Below are positions 32,441 to 44,242 of a DNA stretch of 64,000 nucleotides, one piece after another. Position numbers and translations under genes: made by a program. Position 1 is the stretch's first letter. Each line of letters opens with the position of its first letter. Origin of the DNA: Enterococcus dispar ATCC 51266 (GTDB lineage: Bacteria > Bacillota > Bacilli > Lactobacillales > Enterococcaceae). The stretch is from positions 2,614,660 through 2,678,659 of the forward strand of contig NZ_KE136354.1 of the NCBI RefSeq assembly GCF_000406945.1, read 5' to 3'. Below the pieces are notes generated by a model. It was given only the letters and a program-made list of their open reading frames with translations. It was not told the DNA's origin and made no database searches.

Positions 32441-33238
32441 GTGCGGGTATTGTTTATTGGAGATGTTGTAGGTTCATTAGGTAGAGAAACAATTACGGAG
32501 TATGTACCAAAATTAAAGAAAAAGTATCGTCCCCAAGTCACCATTGCCAATGGTGAAAATGCAGCTGGCGGCCGCGGAATTACTGGGAAAATCTACAAAA
32601 AATTTTTACAAGATGGTATAGATGTGGTGACTTTAGGCAATCATACTTGGGATAATCGCGATATCTTTGAATTTATCAGTGATGCCAAAAAAATGATTCG
32701 GCCAGCCAATTTTCCTGCGAAGGCTCCAGGAATAGGGATGGTTTTTGTTAAAGTAAATGAAATTGAACTCGCTGTAATCAATCTACAAGCAAGAGCTTTT
32801 ATGACAGCAATTGATGATCCTTTTACAAAGGCTGATGAATTAGTAGCAGAAGCCAGAAAGCGCACACCTTACATTTTTGTGGATTTTCATGGAGAAACCA
32901 CCAGTGAAAAACAAGCAATGGGCTGGTATTTAGATGGTAAAGTCTCAGCTGTTGTGGGAACCCATACACATGTGCAGACAAATGATGGCCGTATTTTGCC
33001 CAAAGGAACGGCTTTTTTAAGTGACGTTGGAATGACGGGGCCTTATGACGGCATCTTGGGTATGAAAAAAGAAGGCGTTATTGAACGTTTTATCACCGCC
33101 TTACCGCAACGCTTTGAAGTAGTGGAAGAAGGACGTACTATTTTGTCTGCTTGTGTGATTGATATTGATGAAAAAAATGGTCACGCTAAAAAAATTGAGA
33201 CGATTCAAATTTCAGCGGATCGTCCTTTTTATGAATAG
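32441..33238 (+). CDS. ymdB: YmdB-type metallophosphoesterase
   Basis: The product is 265 aa from a GTG behind GAGGAAAA. VLFIGDVVGSLGRE, NGENAAGGRGI, LGNHTWDNRDIF, FVDFHGETTSEKQAMGWYLD and VVGTHTHVQTNDGRILPKGT carry the metal ligands of the family, which hydrolyses cyclic nucleotides (2',3'-cAMP in Bacillus YmdB) and influences biofilm and motility decisions. It neighbours a YlbF/YmcA-type gene and mutSL as in other Lactobacillales. Confidence 0.95.
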   Translation: MRVLFIGDVVGSLGRETITEYVPKLKKKYRPQVTIANGENAAGGRGITGKIYKKFLQDGIDVVTLGNHTWDNRDIFEFISDAKKMIRPANFPAKAPGIGMVFVKVNEIELAVINLQARAFMTAIDDPFTKADELVAEARKRTPYIFVDFHGETTSEKQAMGWYLDGKVSAVVGTHTHVQTNDGRILPKGTAFLSDVGMTGPYDGILGMKKEGVIERFITALPQRFEVVEEGRTILSACVIDIDEKNGHAKKIETIQISADRPFYE

Positions 33239-33247
33239 GAAGAAAAA

Positions 33248-33628
33248 ATGGAAAAATTTGAACCAGAAGTAACAGCTGCGCTAAATGAATTAACCAACGC
33301 ATTAGCTGAAAATGAGATTGTCAAAGATTATCGCAAAATTGCACTAAAGGTGGCGAATAATTCTCGCTTACAAGAGCTAGAAGAAAAAATTAAAGCGGCG
33401 CAACAAGAAGCAGTTCAATTTGCCCATTATGGTAAACCTGAGGCGGAAAAAGCAGCGCTTGCAGCTGCCAATGAATATACTAGAGAATATGAAAATCATC
33501 CTTTAGTTCTCGCCTATCGAGAGAAGCTGACCTTAGCGAACGATCTGTTGCATTTTATAACAGAAAATATTTCTCAAGAAGTAAATCAAACAGTAGAGAA
33601 TTTAGCAGATCAAGCTAAAGAGGATTAA
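33248..33628 (+). CDS. YlbF/YmcA family protein
   Basis: The product has 126 aa and is all helical: ALNELTNALAENEIVKDYRK, LQELEEKIKAAQQEAVQFAH, ENHPLVLAYREKLTLANDLL. In Bacillus the YlbF-YmcA-YaaT complex assists RNase Y in mRNA processing. It follows ymdB by 9 nt and probably shares its transcript. Confidence 0.9.
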   Translation: MEKFEPEVTAALNELTNALAENEIVKDYRKIALKVANNSRLQELEEKIKAAQQEAVQFAHYGKPEAEKAALAAANEYTREYENHPLVLAYREKLTLANDLLHFITENISQEVNQTVENLADQAKED

Positions 33629-33741
33629 AGAGCCAGCTGTAACGCTGGCAAAATTTGTCCAGTCATTTTCAAAATTAAAGTAATACTGACGCTAGAATAA
33701 ATTTTAGTAAAAAATGTGAAATAACTGAAGGAGGAGCTTTC

Positions 33742-36297
33742 ATGCCTCAAAAAACCAAAAATACCCCTATGATGGAACAATATTTAAGTATTAAAGCCAA
33801 TTATCAAGATGCCTTTTTGTTTTATCGATTGGGGGACTTTTATGAAATGTTTTACGATGACGCGATTAAAGCCGCTCAAATCTTAGAGTTGACCTTAACA
33901 AGTCGTAATCGTAATGCAGATGATCCCATTCCCATGTGTGGCATCCCTTATCACGCGGCGCAAGGTTATATTGATACCTTAATTGAACAAGGATATAAAG
34001 TAGCCATTTGTGAACAAGTAGAAGATCCTAAAACGGCTAAAGGCATGGTAAAAAGAGAAGTTGTTCAATTGGTTACACCAGGAACAGTCATGGATGCCAA
34101 AGGGCTGGCTGCAAAAGACAATAATTTTTTGACAGCTTTAAGTTTTAATGGTGAGGAGTATGGTTTTGCTTATGTAGACTTAAGTACTGGCGAACTAAAA
34201 GCGGCGACTTTAGCAGATGAAGAAGCGGTTATAAATGAAGCGAGTGCGCTGCAGACCAAAGAAATTGTGTTTACCAGTGAAATTACAGATGAATTGAAGA
34301 AAACTCTAAAAGAGCGCTTAAACTTGGTTTTTTCAAGTCAATTGGAAATGAAAGAGAACGCAGAATTTCAATTTTTGACGAGTGAATTACACCAAGACAG
34401 CGAAAAAGAAGTCACTGGCAAACTTTTATGCTATTTAGCAGAAACCCAAAAACGCAGTTTAGCCCATATTCAAAAAGCGGAAAGTTATCAACCGGATCAC
34501 TATCTCAAGATGGATTACTATTCGAAGTTTAATTTGGAATTAGCCCAATCCATTCGTACTGGTAAAAAACAAGGAACGTTGTTGTGGTTACTTGATGAAA
34601 CCAAGACGGCTATGGGAGGACGCTTGTTAAAACAATGGTTGGATCGTCCTTTAATTCAGAAAAAACAAATTCATGCCCGCCAAGAAATGGTGCAGTCTTT
34701 ATTGGAGAGTTATTTTGAACGGGCAGATTTGCAAGAAGCATTAACGAAAGTATATGATTTGGAACGTTTAGCAGGGCGCGTAGCTTTTGGAAATGTAAAT
34801 GGTAGAGATTTATTGCAATTAAAAACCTCCTTAGTTCAAGTGCCGCAAATTCGTACATTATTAAATGGTATTAATACTGGCGCTTGGAATAATTTATTAC
34901 TAGATTTAGAGCCACTCGATGACTTGGTGTCGTTAATTGAACAAGCTATTAATGAAGAAGCACCTTTAGCGATTACTGAAGGTAACGTTATTAAAGATGG
35001 TTTTAATGAACAATTAGATCAATATCGTTTAGCTATGCGCAATGGTAAACAGTGGTTAGCAGAATTAGAAGCGACCGAGCGGGAAGCTACTGGCATTAAA
35101 AACCTGAAAGTTGGTTTTAATCGTGTCTTTGGTTACTATATTGAAATTACAAAAGCAAATTTGGGGAATTTAGCAGAAGGCCGCTATGAACGGAAACAGA
35201 CACTAGCCAATGCCGAGCGCTTTATTACACCGGAACTAAAAAAATTAGAGACGCAAATTTTAGAAGCCGAAGAAAAATCCGTTGATTTAGAATACCAACT
35301 CTTTTTAGCCGTCCGAGAAGAAATCAAAAAGGCGATTACACGTTTGCAAAAATTGGCCAAAGCGATTAGCAGCGTCGATGTGTTGCAAAGCTTTGCAACG
35401 ATTGCTGAGCGTTATCAATATGTGCGGCCTAATGTAAATAATAAACAAGAATTAGCTATTAAAGAAGGACGTCATCCAGTGGTGGAAAAAGTTTTGGGCC
35501 ACCAAGAATATATTCCCAATTCGATTACAATGGATCAAGAAACATTAATTCTTTTAATTACTGGACCAAATATGTCAGGGAAAAGCACCTATATGCGGCA
35601 GTTGGCATTGACTGTCATTATGGCGCAAATGGGAAGTTTTGTACCGGCTGAAAGTGCCGACTTACCAATTTTTGACCGTATTTTTACCCGAATTGGTGCA
35701 AGTGATGATTTAATTGCCGGTCAAAGTACCTTTATGGTGGAAATGATGGAAGCCAATCAAGCACTACGTCACGCAACTTCCAACAGCCTTATTTTATTTG
35801 ATGAATTAGGTCGGGGAACGGCAACTTATGACGGTATGGCTTTAGCCCAAGCAATTATTGAATATATTCATAAAGTAGTAAAAGCTAAGACGCTTTTTTC
35901 AACTCATTATCACGAATTGACTGTTTTAGATGAAGCGTTGCCACAGTTGCGCAACATTCATGTCGGAGCAGTAGAAAAAGACGGTGAAGTAGTTTTCTTG
36001 CACAAAATGATGGAAGGGGCCGCCGATAAGAGCTATGGTATTCACGTAGCAAAAATTGCAGGTTTACCAACTGAATTGTTGGAGCGTGCAGCAACGATTT
36101 TGAAACACTTGGAACAAGAACCAACAGTAGGAAATCCAAGTCCACACGTTTCAGAAGAAGTTGAACAAATTTCATTGTTCCAAGAAGTTTCTACAGAAGA
36201 ATTAGGGGTCATTGATACCTTGAAAAAAATTGATTTATTGGATACTACTCCTAGAGAAGCTTTAAATATTTTATATGAATTGCAAAAACGAATTTAG
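33742..36297 (+). CDS. mutS: DNA mismatch repair protein MutS
   Basis: The product has 851 aa behind GGAGGAG. Mismatch-binding Phe-x-Glu is in [15 protein letters not shown], and the ATPase has Walker [19 protein letters not shown] and [20 protein letters not shown] plus the STHYHELT motif. Full length. It recognises mismatches and recruits MutL, encoded 15 nt downstream. Confidence 0.98.
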   Translation: MPQKTKNTPMMEQYLSIKANYQDAFLFYRLGDFYEMFYDDAIKAAQILELTLTSRNRNADDPIPMCGIPYHAAQGYIDTLIEQGYKVAICEQVEDPKTAKGMVKREVVQLVTPGTVMDAKGLAAKDNNFLTALSFNGEEYGFAYVDLSTGELKAATLADEEAVINEASALQTKEIVFTSEITDELKKTLKERLNLVFSSQLEMKENAEFQFLTSELHQDSEKEVTGKLLCYLAETQKRSLAHIQKAESYQPDHYLKMDYYSKFNLELAQSIRTGKKQGTLLWLLDETKTAMGGRLLKQWLDRPLIQKKQIHARQEMVQSLLESYFERADLQEALTKVYDLERLAGRVAFGNVNGRDLLQLKTSLVQVPQIRTLLNGINTGAWNNLLLDLEPLDDLVSLIEQAINEEAPLAITEGNVIKDGFNEQLDQYRLAMRNGKQWLAELEATEREATGIKNLKVGFNRVFGYYIEITKANLGNLAEGRYERKQTLANAERFITPELKKLETQILEAEEKSVDLEYQLFLAVREEIKKAITRLQKLAKAISSVDVLQSFATIAERYQYVRPNVNNKQELAIKEGRHPVVEKVLGHQEYIPNSITMDQETLILLITGPNMSGKSTYMRQLALTVIMAQMGSFVPAESADLPIFDRIFTRIGASDDLIAGQSTFMVEMMEANQALRHATSNSLILFDELGRGTATYDGMALAQAIIEYIHKVVKAKTLFSTHYHELTVLDEALPQLRNIHVGAVEKDGEVVFLHKMMEGAADKSYGIHVAKIAGLPTELLERAATILKHLEQEPTVGNPSPHVSEEVEQISLFQEVSTEELGVIDTLKKIDLLDTTPREALNILYELQKRI

Positions 36298-36312
36298 AAA
36301 AGGAGGCAGACG

Positions 36313-38478
36313 ATGGGTAAAATTCAAGAGTTATCTGAACGTCTTGCCAATCAAATTGCTGCCGGTGAAGTGGTGGAGCGCCCTGCTTCGGTAGTAAAAG
36401 AATTAGTTGAAAATGCGATTGATGCAGGATCTACACAAATTGATATTTTAGTCGAAGAAGCCGGACTAAAAAAGATTCAAGTCACCGATAATGGTGAAGG
36501 GATTGCAGAAGATGATGTGAAAAATGCCTTTAAACGCCATGCGACAAGTAAAATTCATAGTCGCGATGATTTATTTCGAATTCGGACTTTAGGATTTCGC
36601 GGTGAGGCATTGCCAAGTATTGCCTCTGTTTCATACGTTACCGTTGAAACGGCGGTCCAGGGTACTACCCAAGGTTCTCTACTGCGGCTAGAAGGTGGAA
36701 AAGTAGTGGAAGATACGCCTGCTCCGTTGCGACAAGGCACTAAAATTACTGTTGAGAATTTATTTTACAATACACCGGCTCGCTTAAAGTACGTTAAGAC
36801 ATTACAAACAGAACTTGCTAATATTGGAGATATCGTCAATCGCTTGGCTCTTAGCCATCCCAATATTGCGTTTCGCTTAGTCCATGATGGTAACAAAATG
36901 TTAACCACAGCGGGAAATGGCGATTTAAAACAAACGCTTGCTGGTATTTTTGGTGTTCAAACCGCTAAAAAAATGTTGGCAATTGAGACAAAAGATTTGG
37001 ACTTTACTGTTCAGGGGTATATTTCTTTACCAGAAGTAACAAGAGCGAGTCGCAATTACATCTCCACTATTATTAATGGACGCTACATCAAAAATTTTGC
37101 GTTAAACAAAGCTATCATTACCGGCTATGGTTCAAAACTAATGGTAGGTCGATTTCCAATTGCCGTTTTAGAAATTACGATGGACCCTTTGTTAGTAGAT
37201 GTAAACGTGCATCCTACTAAACAAGAAGTGCGCTTGTCCAAAGAACCAGAATTAACCAAATTAATTAGTAAAGCGATTAATGATCGTTTGAAAACGGAAA
37301 ATCTAATTCCTGATGCTGGAGAAAATTTAGACTTTAAGAAAAAAATTCCGCGGACAGAACAAGAACAAACCGAGCAATTACAAATGGAACTGCCAAATGC
37401 CGAAAAGAAAAGTAATGGCCTTACCTTTGATCCAAGCAGCGGTAAATTTATTTACCGTAATTCACAGTCTGTGGATAAAGCTGTGGATGACTGTGGACAA
37501 GTTGCAAAAACCCACCATGAAAATCGTAAAGAATCAGCAGAAAAAAGAACAGAAGATAATTTCCCTGAAGGAAAATCCGCCGAAATTCAAGCCGAATTTC
37601 CGCCTACATTCCGTTATCCCCAAGTATCAGAAGATGAAGCGAACTTTTCTTCACTTGTGGATAATCAAACAGCAGATACTCATGTTGCCTCCGGTAAAGC
37701 GGCACAAGAAAACCAAAATGACGAAGTTTTATCACAAGAAGAAAAAGCGGCAGAAATTCAAAGTGAGCAGGATCATCCTGAATTTAGTCTTCATGATCAA
37801 AAAGGGAGTCAGGCTTTGAATAAGGCAATTGCCGCTTTAGAAGCAGAAAAACCTGTTGAACGTTTTCCCCAACTGGAATATTTTGGACAGATGCACGGAA
37901 CGTATCTTTTTGCCCAAAGTAGTGATGGCCTTTATATTGTGGATCAGCATGCCGCTCAAGAACGTATCAAGTACGAATATTTTCGGGAAAAAATTGGCGA
38001 TGTCAGCAGTAATTTACAAGAGTTACTCGTCCCAATCGTGTTGGACTATCCCAACAGTGATGCGATTAAATTACGCGAAAAAAAGGAAATGCTTTTAGAT
38101 GTAGGGATTCAATTAGAGGATTTTGGTGCAAATAGTTTTATTATTCGCGCACATCCAACGTGGTATCCCGCAGGACAAGAGGAAAGTATTACCAGAGAAA
38201 TGATTGATATGTTACTCACTACAGGTAACGTTAGCGTCAAGAAATTTCGTGAAGCGACAGCGATTATGATGAGTTGTAAACGATCAATTAAAGCCAACCA
38301 CCATTTAAATGAATTGCAAGCACGAGTTTTATTGCAAGATTTAACCTTATGTGAAAATCCCTTTAATTGTCCCCATGGCCGCCCGGTATTGATTCACTTT
38401 AGTAATGGCGATATGGAAAAAATGTTCAAACGCATTCAAGATCCTCATCGTTCACCAATGGCTGGTTTGGAAGATTAA
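36313..38478 (+). CDS. mutL: DNA mismatch repair protein MutL
   Basis: The product has 721 aa, on the long side for the family because of a charged, Gln/Glu-rich linker between about residues 345 and 515. The N-terminal GHKL ATPase shows [28 protein letters not shown] and RHATSKI ... [12 protein letters not shown]. The C-terminal domain contains the endonuclease motif [14 protein letters not shown] and [11 protein letters not shown] ... CPHGRP, so it should be a nicking MutL. The linker may carry clamp-binding motifs. Confidence 0.98.
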   Translation: MGKIQELSERLANQIAAGEVVERPASVVKELVENAIDAGSTQIDILVEEAGLKKIQVTDNGEGIAEDDVKNAFKRHATSKIHSRDDLFRIRTLGFRGEALPSIASVSYVTVETAVQGTTQGSLLRLEGGKVVEDTPAPLRQGTKITVENLFYNTPARLKYVKTLQTELANIGDIVNRLALSHPNIAFRLVHDGNKMLTTAGNGDLKQTLAGIFGVQTAKKMLAIETKDLDFTVQGYISLPEVTRASRNYISTIINGRYIKNFALNKAIITGYGSKLMVGRFPIAVLEITMDPLLVDVNVHPTKQEVRLSKEPELTKLISKAINDRLKTENLIPDAGENLDFKKKIPRTEQEQTEQLQMELPNAEKKSNGLTFDPSSGKFIYRNSQSVDKAVDDCGQVAKTHHENRKESAEKRTEDNFPEGKSAEIQAEFPPTFRYPQVSEDEANFSSLVDNQTADTHVASGKAAQENQNDEVLSQEEKAAEIQSEQDHPEFSLHDQKGSQALNKAIAALEAEKPVERFPQLEYFGQMHGTYLFAQSSDGLYIVDQHAAQERIKYEYFREKIGDVSSNLQELLVPIVLDYPNSDAIKLREKKEMLLDVGIQLEDFGANSFIIRAHPTWYPAGQEESITREMIDMLLTTGNVSVKKFREATAIMMSCKRSIKANHHLNELQARVLLQDLTLCENPFNCPHGRPVLIHFSNGDMEKMFKRIQDPHRSPMAGLED

Positions 38479-38504
38479 GCTTTTTAATTGAATAAATAAT
38501 TTGG

Positions 38505-38549
38505 AAGTAGCACGAAGATTGTAACGGTAATTTTTGTGCTGCTTTTTGG
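38505..38549 (+). terminator. mutL terminator
   Basis: AAGTAGCAC (38505-38513) pairs with GTGCTGCTT (38536-38544), followed by Ts. Confidence 0.75.
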
Positions 38550-38751
38550 TTGGAAAAAAGATTGTCTGATTTTCACCAGAAATAAAGTCGATATATCGAG
38601 ATGATTGCTGGAGAGAGTAGAACAAGTCATTTTCGCTTTTCATATTGAAAATTTGAAAAATAAGGTTTGTAAATACCGCCAAAGACTGAAGTATTTTTGC
38701 CTATTTTCTGGCATAATGGATAAAAGTCTTATAAAAGAAAGAGTGTAGTGG

Positions 38752-40548
38752 ATGATTGTTGATTTTGTTGTTTTAACGTTGTTGTTTGGTATTGGTATAT
38801 TAACTGTTAATATTTTGATAGCAGTGATGGAAAAAGCAAGTCCCCGTAAAGGCTTGCTCATTCTAACTATTTTTGAGTTATTTGTGATGGCAGGCTTTTT
38901 ATATATTGCGCTACCTAGTAAAAATTTAAGTTCGCTTTTATGGTACAACTTGTGGGGAGCATTTGCGGCTATTTTATTGGCAAGTCTTTACCTGTCGGTT
39001 ATAAAAGCGGGCAAAAAAATACGTAAGAATACGTTGATTTCCACTAAGCGCGCAGATATCTCTTTTGATACAAAATTAGTATCGGCTCAATTGGGGAAAG
39101 TTTTTGCCGCCGTAATGGTGTTGATGGTGCTATTATTTGCTGTTTCTAAAATTAGTGCAATTACATCCATTGATGAGGTTTACTCCTCAATCCCTGCAAA
39201 GACGAAGGAAAAAGCAGAAGTGCTAACTTCAACTAAAGAAACACCAATCGCAATTGCTCCTGATATGGTGAAGCGGAAAATGCTGCAGAAGTTTTCAGTC
39301 ATTCCCAATTCCAATATGTTTACATTAGATGGTATTACTGCCCAGACAATCAATGGTGAGTATGTTTATGTGGCAACTGTGGAATACAATGGCTTTTTCA
39401 AATGGCTTAAATTGGGGGAAGTTCCCGGTTATTTCAAAATTAGTGCCACAGACATCAATGCACAACCTGAATTTGTCAAAGAGTCATTGAAGTACACGCC
39501 TTCCGCCTTTTTTAATCAAGATGCGGGAAGAAAAATTTATGCTGCTTTTCCTGGTTATGCTTCTTATGGAAAAATCAATCTCGAAATTGATGATAAAGGT
39601 ATCCCTTATTATATTCAAACCTTATATAAGGAATATGGGGTCACAGGACTAATGCATTATAATGATTTCAAAACAGCCGTGCTAAACGCACAAACAGGCG
39701 ATGTCAAATTGTATGACAGTAAAAAAGCGCCTGCTTTTGTAGATGCGCCGATTACTTCGGCTGCGGCCAACAGTATGAACGAATTCTTTGGACGCTATGG
39801 GCAAGGCTGGTGGAATCAATTTGTCTTTGGAGCTAAAAAAGATGTCAAAGTCCCAACGGATAATGGTATTTACGCTGCCGGACAAATTACACCGATGCTT
39901 AGTAAAGAAGGACAATTAAATTACTTCACTGATTTTACTAGTGGCGATGATGATCAAGACTCGGCCTTAGGTTACTCATTAATCGATGCTCGCAGTGGAC
40001 AGTTGACATATTACCGCGATTCTGAAGTTGGAATAATGGATAGTGATGGTGCAATATCCATTGCCTCAAAAATTTATCCTGAAAAGAAATGGGATGCTGA
40101 AATGCCAGTTCTTTACAATATTGACGGTGTGCCAACGTGGATTGTCTCGTTAATGGATACAAAAGGCATTTTTAAAAAATATGTTTACATTAATGCAGTG
40201 GATAACGATATTGTGGTGGATGCTGAAAATGCGCAAAATGCGCTGGATGCTTATCGGATTGAACTTGCAACAAAAGGAAGTAATAATAGTAGTACTGAAG
40301 CAGACGCTTTAGCTCAAAAAAGTGGTGTAGTTCAACGCATCGTCGTACTCGCCAATGGCAGCAATACCGTAGTATCCTTTTTATTAAAAGATGATAATAC
40401 TGTGTATAGTGTGAATTCAAACAATAGTCCTTATGCTATTTTTATTAAAGAAGGAGATAAGGTAACTTTTAAAGCTAACGTTACTGCGGATCAAACAGCA
40501 GCCAGTATCCAAGATTTAACAGTTCAAGGACTCGGAACAAAGGAATAA
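38752..40548 (+). CDS. large membrane protein of unknown function
   Basis: The product has 598 aa. Four membrane segments in the first 150 residues (FVVLTLLFGIGILTVNILIA, LILTIFELFVMAGFLYIALP, LLWYNLWGAFAAILLASLYL, VFAAVMVLMVLLFAVSKISA) are followed by about 440 extracytoplasmic residues with regular beta-rich stretches (GEYVYVATVEYNGFFKWLKL, AFPGYASYGKINLEIDDKGI). It may act at the cell surface. No family is recognised; the ribosome binding site is weak. It is a stand-alone gene between mutL and maf. Confidence 0.6.
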   Translation: MIVDFVVLTLLFGIGILTVNILIAVMEKASPRKGLLILTIFELFVMAGFLYIALPSKNLSSLLWYNLWGAFAAILLASLYLSVIKAGKKIRKNTLISTKRADISFDTKLVSAQLGKVFAAVMVLMVLLFAVSKISAITSIDEVYSSIPAKTKEKAEVLTSTKETPIAIAPDMVKRKMLQKFSVIPNSNMFTLDGITAQTINGEYVYVATVEYNGFFKWLKLGEVPGYFKISATDINAQPEFVKESLKYTPSAFFNQDAGRKIYAAFPGYASYGKINLEIDDKGIPYYIQTLYKEYGVTGLMHYNDFKTAVLNAQTGDVKLYDSKKAPAFVDAPITSAAANSMNEFFGRYGQGWWNQFVFGAKKDVKVPTDNGIYAAGQITPMLSKEGQLNYFTDFTSGDDDQDSALGYSLIDARSGQLTYYRDSEVGIMDSDGAISIASKIYPEKKWDAEMPVLYNIDGVPTWIVSLMDTKGIFKKYVYINAVDNDIVVDAENAQNALDAYRIELATKGSNNSSTEADALAQKSGVVQRIVVLANGSNTVVSFLLKDDNTVYSVNSNNSPYAIFIKEGDKVTFKANVTADQTAASIQDLTVQGLGTKE

Positions 40549-40623
40549 AGCAGTCTGTCAGCCAGAAAAACTTTTCTCGCTTTTTCAAAAGCGCTAAACC
40601 ACAGCTTTTGCTTTTAATTGTCT

Positions 40624-40734
40624 AGCATAATGAACGAACACGCTGCGACAATAAGCCAAAATCTTAAGAAATTTGAGGAGCAATTTATTGCGATTGTGTC
40701 TTATTGCTGGCGCGTTAAACGAGTTCATTATGCT
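40624..40734. repeat. dispersed palindromic repeat, copy B
   Basis: AGCATAATGAAC (40624-40635) is a perfect inverted repeat of GTTCATTATGCT (40723-40734). Inner arms AACACGC/GCGCGTT (one mismatch) and CAATAAG/CTTATTG continue the stem. It fills the mutL-side gap between the membrane protein and maf; apart from it I see no gene from 40549 to 40854. Confidence 0.85.
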
Positions 40735-40854
40735 TTTCTTGTGATCGTATTGTTTGAAAGGTTAGAGGAGTAGTTTTAGAATGAACAATTGAGGTTTCAA
40801 ATATAGAATGAGAGATATTTTTTTAAGTGAAGCAAATTAGAGGAGGAGTTTTTC

Positions 40855-41409
40855 TTGGCAATTATTTTAGCATCACAATCACCCAGACGAAAAGAGTTAT
40901 TGGCCCGTTTGGTAGCAGACTTCAAAGTGGAGCCGGCAGATATTGATGAAACTGTAAAAGAAACAGATCGGCCGGAAGAATATGTCATTCATATGGCAAA
41001 GGAAAAAGCGAAAGTCGTGGCTGCAAAGCATCCCCAAGATTTGGTAATTGCCAGTGATACCATTGTTGTCAATCATGGTAAAATTTTGGGCAAACCAAAC
41101 TCTCGAAAAGAAGCTTTTGTGATGTTAAAAGAGATGAGTGGAGGCATGCATCACGTCTATACAGCAGTTGTAATGCGGAAAGGACATCAAATCTTACAAG
41201 AATTAGTTCCAGCTAAAGTTTTATTTTTTGAACTAAGCGATGGGGAAATCAATCGTTATTTGGATACGGGAGAATATGCAGATAAAGCTGGTGCTTATGG
41301 CATTCAAGGCCAAGCAAGTCTATTTGTGAAAAAAGTTGATGGTGATTATTACAGTATTGTCGGTTTTCCTGTTGGTGTAGTGAATCAAATGTTGAAAAAG
41401 ATCATCTAA
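40855..41409 (+). CDS. maf: Maf family nucleotide pyrophosphatase
   Basis: The product is 184 aa from a TTG behind GAGGAGGAG. Family motifs: IILASQSPRRKELLARL, VIASDTIVVNHGKILGKPNS, and YAGAYGIQGQASLFVKKVDG in near-standard form (ADKAGAYGIQGQASLF). Maf proteins hydrolyse dTTP, UTP or modified nucleotides and their overproduction inhibits septation. Confidence 0.94.
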   Translation: MAIILASQSPRRKELLARLVADFKVEPADIDETVKETDRPEEYVIHMAKEKAKVVAAKHPQDLVIASDTIVVNHGKILGKPNSRKEAFVMLKEMSGGMHHVYTAVVMRKGHQILQELVPAKVLFFELSDGEINRYLDTGEYADKAGAYGIQGQASLFVKKVDGDYYSIVGFPVGVVNQMLKKII

Positions 41410-41414
41410 AAAAG

Positions 41415-41487
41415 ATACGCAGCCATTAATGTTGTCTAAATTCAGCGTAAAGCTGAGTTTATGAAACATTAAGAGCTGCGTATTTTT
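41415..41487 (+). terminator. maf terminator
   Basis: ATACGCAGC (41415-41423) pairs with GCTGCGTAT (41475-41483), with inner pairs of ATTAATG/CATTAA and CAGC/GCTG, then Ts. Confidence 0.75.
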
Positions 41488-41549
41488 CAAGCATAAAATT
41501 TCTGCTTTTAAATAGATGGGCGTACTATTTTCTTAAAGGAGTGATTGAT

Positions 41550-41978
41550 ATGAATAAAGAAGAATTGAAAAAACAATTAACACCAGAAGAATATGCTGTG
41601 ACGCAAGAAAATGCAACGGAGCGACCATTTACCGGGAAGTATGATGATTTTTATGAAAAGGGAATTTATGTAGATGTCGTTAGTGGCGAAGCACTTTTTT
41701 CATCAACGGATAAATACGATGCCGGCTGTGGTTGGCCTGCTTTTTCAAAACCAATTGAAAAACGAGGGGTTAAAGAAAAAGCTGATTTTTCCCATGGTAT
41801 GCACCGAGTAGAAGTTCGCAGTAAAGATGCCGACTCTCATTTAGGCCATGTTTTTAGTGATGGACCAAAAGATGCCGGTGGTTTGCGGTATTGCATTAAT
41901 TCCGCCGCATTAAAATTTATTCCTAAATCCGAAATGGAAGCTGCAGGTTATGGCGAATATTTACCACTTGTCAAATAG
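41550..41978 (+). CDS. msrB: peptide-methionine (R)-S-oxide reductase
   Basis: The product is 142 aa from an ATG at 41550 behind [40 protein letters not shown], and the resolving/catalytic end [20 protein letters not shown] with the active Cys in [11 protein letters not shown] are intact. It repairs oxidised methionine (R form). Confidence 0.96.
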   Translation: MNKEELKKQLTPEEYAVTQENATERPFTGKYDDFYEKGIYVDVVSGEALFSSTDKYDAGCGWPAFSKPIEKRGVKEKADFSHGMHRVEVRSKDADSHLGHVFSDGPKDAGGLRYCINSAALKFIPKSEMEAAGYGEYLPLVK

Positions 41979-42044
41979 TCAGCTTTTGTCCTTTGTCAAA
42001 CTATGCTACAATAAGGGGAACGTATGTACAGGAAGGACAAAAAA

Positions 42045-42638
42045 ATGTACGAGTATTTGATTGGTAAAATTACGGGGATTACCCCAGCTTACATTGTTTT
42101 GGAAAATCAAGGAATTGGTTATCAAATTGCTGTGGGGAATCCGTATCGCTTTAAAGAACAAGAAGAGGCAAAAGTATATGTGCAACAGGTTATTCGAGAA
42201 GATACCCATATCTTATATGGTTTTAAAAAATTAGCTGAAAAGCAACTTTTTTTGCGCTTGATTAGTGTTTCAGGAATCGGACCTAAATCGGCTTTGGCAA
42301 TTATGGCCGGAGAAGAGCATACGGGCATGATTAATGCGATTGAATCCGGTGATGTCACTTATTTAACCAAATTCCCAGGTGTTGGTAAAAAAACAGCGCA
42401 GCAAATGATATTAGATTTAAAGGGAAAATTAGGCGACTTATACGATCCGCAATTGAACTTGGAACTCTTACCACAATCTACTGGTAAAATAGCGCTCACA
42501 GAAGCAATGGAGGCCTTAGCAGCTTTAGGCTATAGTGCAAAAGAAGTCAAAAAAGTTGAGAAAACTTTGGCAAATGAAGAAATGCAGACAACAGATGAAT
42601 ATTTACGAGCGGCACTAAAACTTGTGATGAAAAAATAG
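42045..42638 (+). CDS. ruvA: Holliday junction branch migration protein RuvA
   Basis: The product is 197 aa from the ATG at 42045 behind AGGAAGGA (an ATG at 42024 lacks a site). [40 protein letters not shown] and [20 protein letters not shown] (helix-hairpin-helices) are standard. It binds Holliday junctions and loads RuvB, encoded next. Confidence 0.97.
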   Translation: MYEYLIGKITGITPAYIVLENQGIGYQIAVGNPYRFKEQEEAKVYVQQVIREDTHILYGFKKLAEKQLFLRLISVSGIGPKSALAIMAGEEHTGMINAIESGDVTYLTKFPGVGKKTAQQMILDLKGKLGDLYDPQLNLELLPQSTGKIALTEAMEALAALGYSAKEVKKVEKTLANEEMQTTDEYLRAALKLVMKK

Positions 42639-42653
42639 AAAGGAGGAGAAGAT

Positions 42654-43652
42654 GTGACAGAAGAACGGCTTGTCTCACCAGAAAAAGAATCGGTAGAGCA
42701 ATTACTGGAAAAATCATTACGTCCCCAATTTTTGTCCCAGTATATTGGTCAAGACAAAGTGAAACATGAACTGTCTATTTATATCGCTGCGGCTAAAAAT
42801 CGAGAAGAGTCTTTAGACCATGTTTTACTTTATGGCCCGCCTGGATTAGGAAAGACCACCATGGCGATGGTTATCGCCAATGAGATGAATGTAAACATTC
42901 GGACTACGAGTGGACCAGCTATAGAAAAACCCGGCGATCTGGTGGCGATTTTAAATGAATTGGAAGCAGGAGATGTTTTATTTATTGATGAAATTCATCG
43001 ACTGCCCCGTGTCGCCGAAGAAATGTTGTATTCGGCCATGGAAGATTTTTATGTTGACATTATGGTAGGGCAAGGACCAACCGCGCATCCTGTCCACTTT
43101 CCTTTGCCTCCTTTTACCTTAGTAGGGGCTACGACGCGAGCAGGCATGCTTTCTGCGCCTTTGCGGGATCGTTTTGGTATTATTAGTCATTTGGAATATT
43201 ATCGCGAGTCAGATTTACAAGAAATCGTTTTACGTTCGGCTGATATTTTTACTACTGCGATTGTCGAGACTGGTGCACACGAGATTGCCCGGCGTTCGCG
43301 GGGGACCCCGCGAATTGCCAATCGGCTATTAAAACGCGTGCGTGATTTTGCGCAAGTGGAAGCAGATGGTATAATTGATGACAAAATTGCCGCTCAGGCT
43401 TTGCAATTGCTGCAAGTCGATGAAGCGGGGCTTGATTATGTCGATCAAAAATTAATTAAAACGATGATTGAATTGTATGGTGGCGGACCAGTTGGCTTAA
43501 GTACGTTAGCGGTAAACATTGGAGAAGAAACCGAAACGGTGGAAGATATGTATGAGCCTTTTTTAATTCAAAAAGGATTTTTAAAACGAACTCCCCGTGG
43601 GCGAATTGCCACTGGATTAGCCTATGAACATTTTGGTTATCCTTATGAATAA
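42654..43652 (+). CDS. ruvB: Holliday junction helicase RuvB
   Basis: The product is 332 aa from a GTG behind AAAGGAGGAG. Walker [21 protein letters not shown], Walker [34 protein letters not shown] (sensor 1) and [20 protein letters not shown] are complete. It forms the hexameric motor of branch migration with RuvA. Confidence 0.98.
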   Translation: MTEERLVSPEKESVEQLLEKSLRPQFLSQYIGQDKVKHELSIYIAAAKNREESLDHVLLYGPPGLGKTTMAMVIANEMNVNIRTTSGPAIEKPGDLVAILNELEAGDVLFIDEIHRLPRVAEEMLYSAMEDFYVDIMVGQGPTAHPVHFPLPPFTLVGATTRAGMLSAPLRDRFGIISHLEYYRESDLQEIVLRSADIFTTAIVETGAHEIARRSRGTPRIANRLLKRVRDFAQVEADGIIDDKIAAQALQLLQVDEAGLDYVDQKLIKTMIELYGGGPVGLSTLAVNIGEETETVEDMYEPFLIQKGFLKRTPRGRIATGLAYEHFGYPYE

Positions 43653-43666
43653 TGGAGTGTGTTGGG

Positions 43667-44233
43667 ATGGCAGTTAATCAAACAAAAGTAAAGATTGCAA
43701 CAGCGTTAATTGAGCTAGTAAAAACAACTGACTATAGTAAAATTAGCGTGCAAATGATTGCCAAAAAAGCAGAAATTAATCGCCAAACCTTTTATTATCA
43801 TTTTGCAGATAAAGATGAACTATTGCGTTATATTTATTACACAGAAGCACTCAATTTCTTAACGAGTGACGAATTATCATTAGCAAACTGGGAAGAACAA
43901 GTGTTGCAAATGCTGCGAGCTATTTATCAGCATCGTGATTTTTATCGCAAAACAGTGGCAGACCGCAAAGAAATTTTAATTCGTGAGTTTTCCAAAATTG
44001 TCGGGCGACTTTTCCGTAAATTATTTGAAGACTTTGATACGGAAAACTATTTATCTGAATCGGATAAAGATTTTTATGGCCATTTTTTCACTTATGGCTG
44101 TAGCGGGGTGTTGTTAGCTTGGATTGAAGATGATTATCCTGTTCCCCCCTTGGAAGTGGCGACACAAATGTTTCGTTTAGCAAAAGATGTTGAATTTTAT
44201 TCGTATCGTTTATATCAGCAAGAAGAACAATAG
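43667..44233 (+). CDS. TetR/AcrR family transcription regulator
   Basis: The product is 188 aa from the ATG at 43667, with GGAG about 8 nt upstream; an ATG at 43652 overlaps ruvB. HTH: ISVQMIAKKAEINRQTFYYH, then FADKDELLRYIYYTEALNF. The ligand-binding part is unspecific (DhaS-like). It follows ruvB closely and precedes a tyrosine phosphatase; the target is not visible. Confidence 0.88.
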   Translation: MAVNQTKVKIATALIELVKTTDYSKISVQMIAKKAEINRQTFYYHFADKDELLRYIYYTEALNFLTSDELSLANWEEQVLQMLRAIYQHRDFYRKTVADRKEILIREFSKIVGRLFRKLFEDFDTENYLSESDKDFYGHFFTYGCSGVLLAWIEDDYPVPPLEVATQMFRLAKDVEFYSYRLYQQEEQ

Positions 44234-44242
44234 GAGGATAAG

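Noticed and set aside
37397-37819. 140-aa ORF inside mutL
   Set aside because: It is a lysine-rich out-of-frame reading of the MutL linker region.
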